57,738 nucleotides of DNA from Burkholderiales bacterium (GCA_016790635.1 JAEUOR010000078.1:1-57738), one strand, 5' to 3'; positions 48,825 through 57,738 are shown, counted from the first letter of the stretch. The notes: generated by a model from the letters alone, not told the origin. Numbers and translations are program-made.

Positions 48825-50507
48825 ATGAACGCCCGCAAGAGCCTCAATCTCGCCGCCGTGCTGCTGGCCATGCTGGTGATGCTGCCTTTGCTGTCGGTGG
48901 CGTTCATCGCGTTTTCCGGCAACGGTGCAGGCGGACCGGGCGCCTGGTCCCACCTGGTCGAGTCCGGCCTGGCACGCTACACCTTCAATTCGTTGGCCCT
49001 GCTCGCGCTGGTGGCAGTCGGCGTGATCGCCGTCGGTGTGGGAGCGGCCTGGCTCACGGCGTTGTGCGAATTTCCCGGGCGTGCCTGGCTGGAGGTTGCA
49101 CTCATGCTGCCGCTGGCGTTGCCGGGTTACGTGATCGCGTACGCCTACACCGATTTCCTGCAATTTTCCGGGCCGGTGCAAAGCGGCTTGCGCGGCCTTC
49201 TCGGCGTGGATGGCAGCCAGTGGATGGCCGCCGGCTACTGGTTTCCGGAGGTGCGCTCCCTGCCGGGCGCGGCAGCGATGCTGGTGCTGGTTCTCTATCC
49301 CTACGTCTACCTGCCGGTGCGCGCGGCCTTTGCCGCCGGCGGCGCCAACCTGACCGAAGCGGCCCGCACCCTGGGGCGCGGCGCGTGGGCTGCGTTTGCC
49401 ACGGTGGCGGTGCCGCTGGCGCGCCCGGCGATCGTGGCTGGTGTCACCCTGGCGCTCATGGAGACGCTGGCCGATTACGGCGCGGTGGCGCATTTCGGCG
49501 TCGAGACCCTCACCACGGGGATCTACAAGGCATGGTTCGGCCTGGGGGACAAGGCGGCCGCCGCGCGCCTGGCTCTCCTGCTTCTCTTCGCGACGCTCGT
49601 GCTGGTGAGCCTGGAGCGCGCCACGCGGGGACGGGCGCGCTTCGCGGCCGCCGGTGCGGGATCCCAGCGACCGCTGTTTCGCTTCACCGGCGCGCGCGGA
49701 GTCGCCGCGGCGCTCGCCGCGCTCCTGCCCGCGCTCCTGGGGTTCTTCGTTCCGGTCGGCATCCTCCTGCGACTGGCGTCCCAGGAGACCGAAGCGGTTG
49801 CCTGGGCGCGATTCGCGGTCTTCGCCGGCAACAGCGTCCAGGTCGGTCTCCTGGCGGCGCTGTGCGCAGTCGGAGCCGCGCTGACCATCGCCTACTGCGT
49901 ACGCGGAACGCCGCGCATGGGCGTGGTTGCACGTGCCGCCTCGCTCGGCTACGCGGTGCCCGGTGCGGTCATCGCGGTCGGTGTGCTGGTGCCGCTGGCG
50001 GCCTTCGACAACGCCCTGGATGCGATGCTGCGCGAGAATTTCGGCATCCGCACCGGCCTCCTTTTGACCGGCAGCGTCGCGGCCTTGGTGTTCGCCTGCG
50101 TGGTGCGCTTTCTGGCCGTGGCGCTCAACAATGTCGATGCCGGCCTCGCCCGTGTCACCACCTCGATGGATGACGCCGCGCGCGGCATGGGGCTCGGGCC
50201 CGGAGCGACTCTCGTGCGCGTGCACGCGCCATTGATCGTGCGCAGCCTCTTCATCGCCGCGCTCCTGGTTTTCGTCGATGCTATCAAGGAACTGCCGGCC
50301 ACGCTTGCCGTGCGGCCGTTCAACTTCGACACCCTGGCCACCACTGCCTACACCCTGGCCAAGGACGAGCGCCTGGGCGAGGCGGCGTGGCCGTGCCTGG
50401 CGATCGTTTTGGCCAGCCTGGGTCCGGTGGTCCTGGTCGCGCGCAGCCTGCGCACCGGGCAGCGTCCCGCAAGTGTGATCAATCGCACGCGAATCGCGTC
50501 CGCTTAA
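48825..50507 (+). CDS. fbpB: Iron(III)-type ABC transporter permease (FbpB-like, two-module)
   Basis: The 560-residue protein has about twelve hydrophobic segments in two homologous halves, each with an EAA-type loop (EAARTLGRGAWAAFATVAVPLARP in the first half, DDAARGMGLGPGATLVRVHAPL in the second), the design of FbpB/FutB permeases. The N terminus is basic (MNARKSLNL). It is divergent from its ATPase and shares a Fur-box-like region with it. The transport of iron is inferred from the family and the site. Related permeases can carry thiamine or other ligands. Confidence 0.83.
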   Translation: MNARKSLNLAAVLLAMLVMLPLLSVAFIAFSGNGAGGPGAWSHLVESGLARYTFNSLALLALVAVGVIAVGVGAAWLTALCEFPGRAWLEVALMLPLALPGYVIAYAYTDFLQFSGPVQSGLRGLLGVDGSQWMAAGYWFPEVRSLPGAAAMLVLVLYPYVYLPVRAAFAAGGANLTEAARTLGRGAWAAFATVAVPLARPAIVAGVTLALMETLADYGAVAHFGVETLTTGIYKAWFGLGDKAAAARLALLLLFATLVLVSLERATRGRARFAAAGAGSQRPLFRFTGARGVAAALAALLPALLGFFVPVGILLRLASQETEAVAWARFAVFAGNSVQVGLLAALCAVGAALTIAYCVRGTPRMGVVARAASLGYAVPGAVIAVGVLVPLAAFDNALDAMLRENFGIRTGLLLTGSVAALVFACVVRFLAVALNNVDAGLARVTTSMDDAARGMGLGPGATLVRVHAPLIVRSLFIAALLVFVDAIKELPATLAVRPFNFDTLATTAYTLAKDERLGEAAWPCLAIVLASLGPVVLVARSLRTGQRPASVINRTRIASA

Positions 50508-50626
50508 CCAGCCTTAACGGTTGCAACAGCATCGTTGACGATTGCGCTGTGGCCGATCGCCGGCCGGGGCGTTAGTCTTCTGGTCAAGAAGAGCCCGCAC
50601 GGGCGGGCGCATGCGACGAAAGAGAC

Positions 50627-51316
50627 ATGATGATGGAACTGGACTTCGGACAAGACCGTGAAGCGCGTGAGCGCATCGCCAGCCTGGAAGCGCGCGTGGT
50701 GCAACTGGAACGCGCATTGGCCAACCTGGCGACTCGTGTCGGCGCTGTTCCCGCACCCGCCCAGGCGCCGTCGCGCGCTCCGGTAGCGCGCCCGCCCGCG
50801 CCACCGGTGGTCCAGGCCGCGCCGGTTCGTGCGCCGGCCTCGGCGCCTGCGCAAGTTCGACCGGTGACGGCCGCGCCGCTGCAGGCACCGATCGATCGCG
50901 CCGAGACACGCGTGACCCTTGACCGGCTGGGAATCACCGCCGCGTTCGAGCAGCTCGACGTGCGCCTGGCCGAGGCTGCCGCCCAAGAGTCCGCGTTTGT
51001 GCGCGGACGCGGCAGCGACGCGCCGGTCATCCACATCGACGAGAGCCTGATCGAAACCTCGACGGCGCGCCCGCCAGCCGAGAAACTTGAAGTGCTCTCG
51101 GGGATGGAGGAGCTCTACCCCAAGATCCTCGCCCGCATTGCGATGACGTGGCGCACGCCCGAGGCCGTTGACTACCTGAAGAAACTCATCGTCGACGAAC
51201 GCGGTGGTCGCGCCGGCTTCCCGATGGAAGTCATGAGCGAGCTCCTGATGCTCTCTTCGGTGCTCGAAGCCGGTGCCGGCAGCGATCGTTGGGCAGCCAA
51301 CGCGCGTCTGATCTAG
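50627..51316 (+). CDS. Uncharacterised coiled-coil / Pro-Ala-rich protein
   Basis: The 229-residue protein is not assigned to a family. Residues 1-40 form a short coiled coil (IASLEARVVQLERALANL), residues 45-95 are a Pro/Ala-rich linker, and residues 95-229 are a conserved-looking helical domain with EKLEVLSGMEELYPKILARI and TPEAVDYLKKLIVDERGG. It has no signal peptide, so it is cytoplasmic. A plain AAAGAG ribosome binding site stands before the ATG at 50627; three Met codons follow one another. The C-terminal domain resembles hypothetical proteins of other Burkholderiales as far as I recall. It is flanked by transporter and argE genes, with no functional hint. Confidence 0.65.
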   Translation: MMMELDFGQDREARERIASLEARVVQLERALANLATRVGAVPAPAQAPSRAPVARPPAPPVVQAAPVRAPASAPAQVRPVTAAPLQAPIDRAETRVTLDRLGITAAFEQLDVRLAEAAAQESAFVRGRGSDAPVIHIDESLIETSTARPPAEKLEVLSGMEELYPKILARIAMTWRTPEAVDYLKKLIVDERGGRAGFPMEVMSELLMLSSVLEAGAGSDRWAANARLI

Positions 51317-51379
51317 CGCATCCGGCGCGCGTCATCGAACCGCTGGAGCGAGCCTCGCTGAAGTTCGCCCAGGCATCGG

Positions 51380-52573
51380 TCAGGCGCTCGCGCAGGCGCG
51401 CTCGATCAGCCGGTCCATGAAGAGTTCGCACTGCGCGAGCTGTTCGAGGTCGCAGTATTCATCGGGCCGGTGCGCCTGGTTGATCGAACCCGGACCGCAG
51501 ATGATGGCCGGAAAGCCGGCCTTCTCGAACAGGCCGGCCTCGGTCGCGTAGGCCACCTTGGCCGTCTGCGGGTTGCGCGCAAGCGCGATCGCCAGTTGCG
51601 TCACCGCGTGGGTGTCGCCCAGATATGATCCGGGGGCCTCGGAGGTGGTCGTCATCTCGATGCCGGCTTCCGGCGCGACCTGCTTCATTTCCGGCTCCAG
51701 GGCCTCGGCGTAGCCCTTGACCTCGCGTTCGATGGCTTCCGGGTCGGCGCCCGGCAGATAGCGGAACTCCCACTCGAAGACGCACTCGCGCGGCACGATG
51801 TTGCCGGCCGTGCCGCCGCGGATGGTGCCGGTCGAAAGCGTCGTGAAGGGCACGTCGAAGCCGTGGTCGCGCGCCTCGGTCTGGCTCATGCGGTCGGCCA
51901 GGTGGCGGATCTGGGTGATGAGGCGCGCCGCGTATTCGATCGCGTTTACGCCCAAAGGCGTCAGCGCCGAGTGCGCCTCGCGACCATGCACGCGACAGCG
52001 GTACGATCGCTTGCCCTTGTGCGCCACGATGACCTGCATCGAAGTCGGCTCGCCGACGATTACCCCTGCAGTGCGGAATCGTTCGCGCTGCAATTGTTCG
52101 ATCAGGCCACGCACCCCGATGCAGCCGATCTCCTCGTCGTAGGACAGCGCGTAGGAAATCGGCATGCGCAGGTCGGCCGCCACAAGGCGCGGCGCCAGCG
52201 CCAGCGCCACGCCGATGAATCCCTTCATGTCGCAGGCACCGCGACCGAACAGGCGGCCGCCGGCCACGGTGGCCTTGAAGGGGTCGGTGCTCCAGGCCTG
52301 GCCGTCGACCGGCACCACGTCGGTGTGACCCGAAAGGACCAGTCCCGGCACGTCGCCAGGATCGCGTGCCCCGCGGATGGTGGCGAAGAGATTGGCCTTG
52401 CGGGCCGTTGCATCGTAGACCAGGGTCGAGTCCACGCCCAGCGAGCGCAGGTGATCACGCACCCATTCGATGAGACCCAGGTTGGACTCGCGGCTGGTGG
52501 TGTCGAAGCCGATCAGGCGCTCGATCAGGGCCAGGGACTCGGGACGGACGGCGGGAATCGCCTCGTGTTTCAT
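51380..52573 (-). CDS. argE: Acetylornithine deacetylase / M20 peptidase
   Basis: The 397-residue protein is an M20 zinc hydrolase: SGHTDVVP with the first metal His, GRGACDMKGF with the bridging Asp, SYDEEIGCIG with the catalytic and metal Glu, and the dimerisation insert (AHKGKRSYRCRVHGREAHS in part). ArgE removes the acetyl group from N-acetylornithine; other M20 members split dipeptides. The ATG at 52573 overlaps the dppF-type stop by 4 bases, so it ends a five-gene operon with a peptide importer. That favours a peptide or acyl-amino acid as substrate besides ornithine biosynthesis. Confidence 0.82.
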   Translation of the reverse strand: MKHEAIPAVRPESLALIERLIGFDTTSRESNLGLIEWVRDHLRSLGVDSTLVYDATARKANLFATIRGARDPGDVPGLVLSGHTDVVPVDGQAWSTDPFKATVAGGRLFGRGACDMKGFIGVALALAPRLVAADLRMPISYALSYDEEIGCIGVRGLIEQLQRERFRTAGVIVGEPTSMQVIVAHKGKRSYRCRVHGREAHSALTPLGVNAIEYAARLITQIRHLADRMSQTEARDHGFDVPFTTLSTGTIRGGTAGNIVPRECVFEWEFRYLPGADPEAIEREVKGYAEALEPEMKQVAPEAGIEMTTTSEAPGSYLGDTHAVTQLAIALARNPQTAKVAYATEAGLFEKAGFPAIICGPGSINQAHRPDEYCDLEQLAQCELFMDRLIERACASA

Positions 52574-53571
52574 GCGGTGCCTCCGTCGTTCAGGTGACAG
52601 GCGGACAGGCGTGCCGGCGCAATCTCGCGCAGCTGCGGCGCCTCCCTCCGGCAGCGCGGCCCGGCGTGCGGGCAGCGGGGATGGAAATGGCAGCCCGGCG
52701 GGGGCGCCAACGGAGAAGGAATTTCCCCCACGACCGGCGCGTACTCGCGCTTGCGCCGCTTGAGCGATGGCACCTCCGAGAGCAGCGCGCGCGTGTACGG
52801 ATGGTTGGGCTCCTCGTATACCGCCGTGGTCGGCGCGGACTCGACCACGCGGCCTAGGTACATGATGACCACGCGGTCCGACAGGTGGCGCACCACGCCC
52901 AGGTCGTGGCTGATGAAGAGGTAGGTCAGGTTGAATTCGCTGCGCAATGCCATGAAGAGGTTGAGCACCTGCGCCTGGATCGATACGTCCAGCGCCGCGA
53001 CCGCCTCGTCGCAGACGATGAATTCGGGCTTGACCGCCAGCGCACGCGCGATGCCGATGCGGGCACGCTGACCGCCGGAGAACTGGTGCGGGAAGCGCCG
53101 CGCCATCGCGCCGTCGAGTCCGACCTTGGCCAGGAGCTCGGCCACGTAGGCTTCGCGCTGTGCGGCAGCCACCAGGCCGTGCACCACAGGGGCTTCGCCG
53201 ACGATCTGCTCGACCCGCATGCGCGGATTGAGCGAGGCGTATGGATCCTGGAAGATCATCTGGATCTTGATCTGCGTGGCGCGCCCGGCGGCGCTGTCAC
53301 GATCGGTCAGTGGGGCGCCGCGCCACAGGCGCGTCCCTTCGGTGGGGGCGTGCAGGCCGACCGCGATGCGCCCCAGGGTCGACTTGCCGCAGCCCGACTC
53401 GCCGACCAGACCCACAACCTCGCCGGGGGCGATCGCCAGGTCGACGCGGTCGACTGCGTGCACCACTTCCTCCTGCATGCCCGCGCCGAACAGGTTGCCG
53501 ATGCGCGCCGCCATGTCGAGCGGCTTGACGAAGCGCTTGGAGACCCCCTTCAATTCGATGAGCGGGGTCAT
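52570..53571 (-). CDS. dppF: Oligopeptide/dipeptide ABC transporter ATPase (DppF/OppF type)
   Basis: The 333-residue protein has Walker A GESGCGKST, signature FSGGQRARIGIARALA, Walker B EFIVCDEAVAALD and the oligopeptide-specific C-terminal end with four Cys/His-rich positions (GCHFHPRCPHAGPRC), known to bind an Fe-S-like centre or structural motif in OppF/DppF. It pairs with the next ATPase to drive peptide import. Its start overlaps the DppD-type stop by 4 bases, and its stop overlaps the argE start. Confidence 0.9.
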   Translation of the reverse strand: MTPLIELKGVSKRFVKPLDMAARIGNLFGAGMQEEVVHAVDRVDLAIAPGEVVGLVGESGCGKSTLGRIAVGLHAPTEGTRLWRGAPLTDRDSAAGRATQIKIQMIFQDPYASLNPRMRVEQIVGEAPVVHGLVAAAQREAYVAELLAKVGLDGAMARRFPHQFSGGQRARIGIARALAVKPEFIVCDEAVAALDVSIQAQVLNLFMALRSEFNLTYLFISHDLGVVRHLSDRVVIMYLGRVVESAPTTAVYEEPNHPYTRALLSEVPSLKRRKREYAPVVGEIPSPLAPPPGCHFHPRCPHAGPRCRREAPQLREIAPARLSACHLNDGGTA

Positions 53572-54557
53572 TGGGCAAACACCATCGGCTCTTCATGCGG
53601 GTGGTGGCAGCGCGCCGCGTGGCCGGATGTCCCGGCCGCCGGCAGCATTGCCGGTTCGCCGGCGCAGGCGAGGTCGGCGCGCGCGCAGCGTTCGCGAAAC
53701 GCGCAGCCCGGCGGGATCGCGAGCAAGGACGGCGTCATGCCGGGAATCTGCGTCAGCGGCCGCCCGCGCGGGTTGACCGCCGGCACCGAGCCGATCAGGC
53801 CGCGCGTGTACGGGTGGCGCGGCCGGTCCATGACCTCGTCGACCGTGCCGTCCTCGACCACGCGCCCGGCGTACATGACGCACACGCGGTCGGCCAGTCC
53901 GGCGATGACCGACAGGTCGTGGGTGATCCAGATCAGCGCGGTGCCCGAGTCGCGCGCCAGCTTCTGCATCTCGTAGAGGATCTGCCCCTGGATGGTCACG
54001 TCCAGCGCCGTGGTCGGCTCGTCCGCGATGATCAGTTCGGGACGATTCAAGAGCGCCGTGGCGATGGCGACGCGCTGGCGCATGCCGCCGGAGAACTGGT
54101 GCGGGTAGGAGAGCAGGCGCTCGTCGGGGGAGGCGATGCCGACCTTGGCCAGTGCCTCGCGCGCGCGCTCGAATGCCGCCGCGCGCGAGACATCCTCGTG
54201 GGCGAGGATCGCCTCGATCATCTGCGTGTCGATGCGCAGGACCGGGTTCAAGGTCATCATCGGGTCCTGGAAGATCATCGCCACGCGCCGGCCGCGCAGG
54301 CGGCGCATGCCTTCGGCATCGAGGGTCGAGAGGTCAGTATCGCCCAGGACGATGCGCCCGCCAACCACCCGGCCGGGCGGGTCGATCAAGCCCATGATCG
54401 AATAGCCGGTCATGGACTTGCCCGAGCCGGACTCGCCGACCAGACCGACGATGCCGCCCTTGGGTACCGTGAAGGAGACCTCGTTGACCGCCTTGACTAC
54501 CCCCGCCTTGGTGAAAAAATGGGTCGAGAGGTTTTCCACCACCAGTGCCGCGCTCAT
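53568..54557 (-). CDS. dppD: Oligopeptide/dipeptide ABC transporter ATPase (DppD/OppD type)
   Basis: The 329-residue protein has Walker A GESGSGKSM, signature FSGGMRQRVAIATAL, Walker B LIIADEPTTALD and the C-terminal GCAFRERCARADLAC motif. It is the first of the two ATPases of the operon. I chose the ATG at 54557 because it gives the standard length and overlaps the dppC-type stop (ATGA); the frame runs on upstream without domain character. It works with the adjacent DppF-type ATPase and the DppBC permeases. Confidence 0.88.
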   Translation of the reverse strand: MSAALVVENLSTHFFTKAGVVKAVNEVSFTVPKGGIVGLVGESGSGKSMTGYSIMGLIDPPGRVVGGRIVLGDTDLSTLDAEGMRRLRGRRVAMIFQDPMMTLNPVLRIDTQMIEAILAHEDVSRAAAFERAREALAKVGIASPDERLLSYPHQFSGGMRQRVAIATALLNRPELIIADEPTTALDVTIQGQILYEMQKLARDSGTALIWITHDLSVIAGLADRVCVMYAGRVVEDGTVDEVMDRPRHPYTRGLIGSVPAVNPRGRPLTQIPGMTPSLLAIPPGCAFRERCARADLACAGEPAMLPAAGTSGHAARCHHPHEEPMVFAQ

Positions 54558-55438
54558 CGCTTGAGCCTCGGGTTGAGCACGTCGCGCAGGTGATCGCCGA
54601 CCAGGTTGATGCTGACAATCAGGAGCACCAGCGCAATGCCGGGAAAAAAGCTGATCCAGTATTTGCCCGAGAGCATGTAGTTGAAGCCGTTGGCGATCAG
54701 GAGGCCCAGCGATGGCTCGGTAATCGGCAGGCCCAGTCCCAGGAACGACAGGGTCGCTTCCAGCGTGATCGCGGCTGCCACCTGCACGGTGGCGATCACG
54801 ATCAGGGGCGGCATGCAGTTGGGCAGCAGGTGGCCGAAGACGATGCGTGCCGGCGGCAGGCCCAGCACCTGCGCTGCCTCGATGTATTCGCGGCGGCGTT
54901 CGACCAGTGCGGCGCCGCGCACGGTGCGCGCGTAGTAGGCCCACTGCACGGTCACCAGCGCGGTGATGATCTTGCCCAGTCCCTGTCCCAAGAGGGCCAA
55001 CAGCACCAGCGCGATGAGAATGGGCGGGAACGAGAGCTGGATGTCGGCGATGCGCATGAGAACGGAGTCAGTCCGGCCGCCGACGTAGGCGGCCAGCATG
55101 CCGACGATCGCGCCGATCAAGAGCGCCAGCACGGTGGCCGAGACGCCCACGAAGATCGAGATGCGCAGCCCATAGTAGATGCCCGCCACCATGTCGCGGC
55201 CCTGGTCGTCGGTGCCCAGGAGCGCAGTCTTGCCGTTGCCCAGCTTGGCGCCCGGCTCGAGCTTGGCGTCGAGGATGTCGAGTTGGGCCAGGTCGTACGG
55301 GTTCTGCGGCGCGATCCAGGGAGCGGTCAGCGCGATGACCACGAGGAGCAGCAGCACGACCGAGCCGGCCACGGCCAGCTTCGACTCGGCGAATTCCTCG
55401 ACAAAGCGCGCCAGGGGAGTTTGTTCGCGAACGTTCAT
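54554..55438 (-). CDS. dppC: Dipeptide-type ABC transporter permease (DppC)
   Basis: The 294-residue membrane protein has an N-terminal helix (about 22-42, VAGSVVLLLLVVIALTAPW), the OppC/DppC N-terminal motif and five further membrane segments with the EAA loop EYIEAAQVLGLPPARIVFGHLLPN. It forms the import channel with the DppB-type permease. It begins 10 bp after the dppB-type stop and overlaps the dppD-type start. Confidence 0.9.
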   Translation of the reverse strand: MNVREQTPLARFVEEFAESKLAVAGSVVLLLLVVIALTAPWIAPQNPYDLAQLDILDAKLEPGAKLGNGKTALLGTDDQGRDMVAGIYYGLRISIFVGVSATVLALLIGAIVGMLAAYVGGRTDSVLMRIADIQLSFPPILIALVLLALLGQGLGKIITALVTVQWAYYARTVRGAALVERRREYIEAAQVLGLPPARIVFGHLLPNCMPPLIVIATVQVAAAITLEATLSFLGLGLPITEPSLGLLIANGFNYMLSGKYWISFFPGIALVLLIVSINLVGDHLRDVLNPRLKR

Positions 55439-55448
55439 GGCGCTGGTC

Positions 55449-56426
55449 TCAACCGGAACTGTCGGACAGGCGTACGCGCGGATCGAGCAGCGAGTAGGCC
55501 AGGTCGACCAGGAGGTTGACGACGATGAAGAGCGTGACGATGATCAGAAGGTAGGCCACGATCACCGGACGGTCCAGCACGTTGATGGAGTCGATCAGGA
55601 GCTTGCCCATCCCCGGCCAGGCGAAGATGGTCTCGGTGACGACCGAGAACGCGATCACGGCGCCGAACTGCAACGCGATCACCGTGACGATCGGGATCAT
55701 GATGTTCTTGAGCACGTGCACCAGCACGATGCGCGCATTGGAGAGGCCCTTGGCGCGGGCGAACTTGACATAGTCCATCAGGAGCGCCTCCTGCGTCCCC
55801 GCGCGCGCCAGGCGGATGATGAGGGCGATGTTGAGGAGCGACAGGGTAAAGGCCGGCAGGAGCAGGTGCTTGAGTCCCGCCACCGACAGAAAACTGACCG
55901 GGATGCCCAGGAAGAGGGTGGTCGGCCCGCGCCCGTTGGATGGCAGCCAGCCCAGGAAGACCGCGAAGACCATGATCAGCATCAGACCGACCCAGAAGGT
56001 CGGCAGCGAGAAACCGAGGATGGAGGTGGCCATGATCGCCCGCGACGGCCATGCCTTGGGTTTGAGACCCGCGTACAGGCCCAGCGGCAGGCCCAGGCCG
56101 ACCGCCATCAGCATCGACAGGATGGCAAGTTCCAGGGTGGCCGGCATGCGCTCGAAGATCAGCTCGATGGCCGGCACGTTGAAGGCGAACGAGCGCCCCA
56201 GGTCGGCGGCGAGCGCCTGCTTGACGAAGATCAGGTACTGCATCCACATCGGCTTGTCGAGCCCCAGGCGTGCGATCGCGGCGGCACGGTCGGCCTGGGT
56301 CGCATCCGGGCTGATGAGGATGTCGATCGGGTTGCCGATCGCATATACGCCGGCGAAGACCAGGAGCGACATCACGAACAGCACCAGCACGCTTTGCAGC
56401 AGGCGACGGATGATGAATACGAGCAC
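55449..56426 (-). CDS. dppB: Dipeptide-type ABC transporter permease (DppB)
   Basis: The 325-residue membrane protein starts with a GTG at 56426 and has the DppB N-terminal helix (FIIRRLLQSVLVLFVMSLL) and six membrane segments, with the EAA loop MDYVKFARAKGLSNARIVLVHVLKN. It is the first gene of the leftward operon dppB-dppC-dppD-dppF-argE. No binding protein gene is adjacent; the family-5 binding protein at 43990-45582 is a candidate. Confidence 0.88.
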   Translation of the reverse strand: MLVFIIRRLLQSVLVLFVMSLLVFAGVYAIGNPIDILISPDATQADRAAAIARLGLDKPMWMQYLIFVKQALAADLGRSFAFNVPAIELIFERMPATLELAILSMLMAVGLGLPLGLYAGLKPKAWPSRAIMATSILGFSLPTFWVGLMLIMVFAVFLGWLPSNGRGPTTLFLGIPVSFLSVAGLKHLLLPAFTLSLLNIALIIRLARAGTQEALLMDYVKFARAKGLSNARIVLVHVLKNIMIPIVTVIALQFGAVIAFSVVTETIFAWPGMGKLLIDSINVLDRPVIVAYLLIIVTLFIVVNLLVDLAYSLLDPRVRLSDSSG

Positions 56427-56604
56427 GGGCGGGCAAGGATGAGGTCAGGAAGCGCCGGGAGCGGGGTGGCGAGGCGGGTTCAATCTCCCCGTAGGATCGC
56501 AGTGACCATCCGGCACGCGCATCCTAGCAGAGCCTCCTGCTTGCGCTCGTTGCGCGCCGTCCGCCAACGCCTGCGCCGCCCGGCCCTGCGCTGCGGGCGC
56601 TCCC

Positions 56605-56610
56605 TATAAT
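56605..56610 (+). promoter_or_regulatory. Putative -10 element of ppa
   Basis: Perfect TATAAT about 38 bp before the ppa start. No good -35 is seen at the right distance. Confidence 0.35.
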
Positions 56611-56647
56611 CCGTGGCTTCAATCCCCCTGCGCCAGCGGAGTCCCCC

Positions 56648-57196
56648 TTGAACCTCGACCGTGTCGGCTCCGGCCGCGACCTGCCGAACGATTTCAACGT
56701 CATCATCGAGATTCCGATGGCGGCCGACCCGGTCAAGTACGAGGTCGACAAGGAGACGGGCGCTCTGTTCGTCGATCGTTTCATGGGCACGGCCATGCAC
56801 TATCCGTGCAACTACGGCTACATCCCCCACACCCTGTCCTCGGACGGCGACCCGGTCGACGTGCTGGTGATCACGCCCTTTCCCCTGGTGGTGGGCGTGG
56901 TGGTGCGCTGCCGGCCGCTGGGCATGCTGCGCATGACCGATGAGGCCGGCGGCGACGAAAAGCTGCTTGCGGTGCCGATCGACAAGATCCTGCCGTGGTA
57001 CCGGCACTGGAAGAAGCCGTCCGACATCAACCCCGAGCGCCTGGCGCAGATCCAGCATTTTTTCGAGCACTACAAGGACCTGGAAAAGGGCAAGTGGGTC
57101 AAGGTGGACGGGTGGGGCGGGCCGGCCGAGGCGGCACGCGCCATCAAGGCCGGGGTGGCGCGTTACGCCAGCGCCAAGACCAAGCCGAAGTTCTAG
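56648..57196 (+). CDS. ppa: Inorganic pyrophosphatase, class I
   Basis: The 182-residue protein is a class I soluble pyrophosphatase: YEVDKETGALFVDRFM, YPCNYGYIPHTL and DGDPVDVLV with the catalytic and metal-binding Asp residues, and IDKILPWYRHW. It hydrolyses pyrophosphate to phosphate in the cytoplasm and drives biosynthetic reactions. The start is a TTG at 56648, placed after a GGAG sequence and matching the N terminus of homologues. A TPR gene begins 3 bp after the stop. Confidence 0.93.
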   Translation: MNLDRVGSGRDLPNDFNVIIEIPMAADPVKYEVDKETGALFVDRFMGTAMHYPCNYGYIPHTLSSDGDPVDVLVITPFPLVVGVVVRCRPLGMLRMTDEAGGDEKLLAVPIDKILPWYRHWKKPSDINPERLAQIQHFFEHYKDLEKGKWVKVDGWGGPAEAARAIKAGVARYASAKTKPKF

Positions 57197-57199
57197 AAC

Positions 57200-57738
57200 G
57201 TGGACGCGGTTGCGGTCATCGCCGGGGCGTTGGCCCAGGCCGATGCCCTCGGCGCCGCCGGTCGCAGCGCTGAAGCCGAGCGCGCCCTGTCACGCCTGAT
57301 CGGCGAGGCGCCGCACTGCGTGGAGGCGTGGAATCGCCTGGCGGTGCTCCTGGCCGGGCGTGGCGACGGATTGAAGGCGGTCGCCTGCCTGGAGCGCGCT
57401 CTTTCCGTCGCGCCGCACGAGCCTTCGCTGCACGCCAACCTGGGAGAGATCAAGCGCCGCGCCGGGTTGCCGGAAGACGCGCATGTCCACTGCACGCGCG
57501 CGGTCGAACTCGCGCCGGACCACGTCGCGGCGAACCTGAACCTGGGCTATGCCTTGCTTGACCTGGGGCGGGCGGACGCGGCGCGACCGCACTTCGAGCG
57601 CGCGCTGGCGCGCGAGCCCGGCAATCCCTTCGCCTCGACAGGATTGGGGCGCGTGCTGCTGGCACAGGGTGATGCGGCCGGCGCCGCCAACGCTTTTGCG
57701 CGCACGCTGCGCGCCGCGCCCAACGATGCGCTGGCGCA
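57200..57738 (+). CDS. TPR-repeat protein, 3' truncated by window edge
   Basis: An open frame starts at GTG 57200, 3 bp after the ppa stop, and runs beyond the window end without a stop (179 codons plus two bases). It shows successive tetratricopeptide repeats of about 34 residues: VEAWNRLAVLLAGRG, PSLHANLGEIKRRAGLPEDA, VAANLNLGYALLDLGRADAA and PFASTGLGRVLLAQGD. Longer proteins of this kind often end in a sulfotransferase or glycosyltransferase domain, which cannot be checked here. Codon usage is like the neighbouring core genes. Confidence 0.75.
   Translation, partial: MDAVAVIAGALAQADALGAAGRSAEAERALSRLIGEAPHCVEAWNRLAVLLAGRGDGLKAVACLERALSVAPHEPSLHANLGEIKRRAGLPEDAHVHCTRAVELAPDHVAANLNLGYALLDLGRADAARPHFERALAREPGNPFASTGLGRVLLAQGDAAGAANAFARTLRAAPNDALA

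Overview
The window reads as a chromosomal segment of a betaproteobacterium, most likely order Burkholderiales. The evidence is two Bug/TctC-type periplasmic binding proteins, a CysB-family LysR regulator, a YheS-type ABC-F protein, an FbpBC-like iron transporter, Dpp-type peptide transport genes and a class I Ppa, in strongly G+C-rich core DNA. The genus cannot be told from the sequence alone. No complete tRNA, rRNA, CRISPR array, integrase or transposase is visible.

Positions 1 to about 16.8 kb form an accessory, visibly more A+T-rich defence and toxin-antitoxin island. In order it holds: the 3' part of a Wadjet JetD-type (DUF2220/TOPRIM) gene; a stand-alone response regulator; an AbiEi/AbiEii type IV toxin-antitoxin pair with a two-operator promoter; an unknown gene overlapping an XRE-ImmA/IrrE regulator-protease; a small two-repeat protein; a SIR2 gene overlapping a HerA-like ATPase with a C-terminal KTSC domain (a SIR2-HerA anti-phage module); a TumE-like toxin with an HTH antitoxin; a GNAT toxin with a DUF1778 antitoxin; a SNF2 helicase with a SWIM zinc-finger partner; and HigBA. 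Two 49-bp direct repeats (9541-9589 and 16447-16495) resemble the 3' end of tRNA-Glu and bracket the right-hand 6.9 kb. They look like attachment sites of tandem integrative elements, and the second lies next to a terminator and the start of core DNA.

Positions 16.8 to 34.7 kb are mainly catabolic and transport genes: an EthD-SDR fusion, two Bug binding proteins, yheS, an orphan ParA, and a divergent cluster around an IclR regulator. Leftward from it run an enamidase-like amidohydrolase, an ornithine cyclodeaminase-like enzyme and a TRAP binding protein. Rightward run a VOC protein, an alpha/beta hydrolase, an M29/NicX-like metalloprotein, an orphan molybdopterin dehydrogenase large subunit and an NmrA-like protein. 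Paired TCCGATAATCGGA-type sites about 21 bp apart lie in front of both arms, so one regulator probably controls the whole cluster, which I infer may degrade an N-heterocyclic or amide compound. An Imm1-like protein gene pair and a second SDR follow.

Positions 34.7 to 44 kb hold a HipBA toxin-antitoxin operon and then a signalling cluster: a CHASE2-adenylate cyclase, two exported FecR-type proteins and two tandem exported metacaspase-like proteins. I consider this cluster the best candidate for an undescribed envelope-sensing system. From 44 kb to the end are ordinary core genes: a family-5 peptide-binding protein, CysB, a TonB-like protein, a divergent iron ABC transporter with a Fur-box-like site, an unknown protein, an argE-dppFDCB operon, ppa and the start of a TPR protein.
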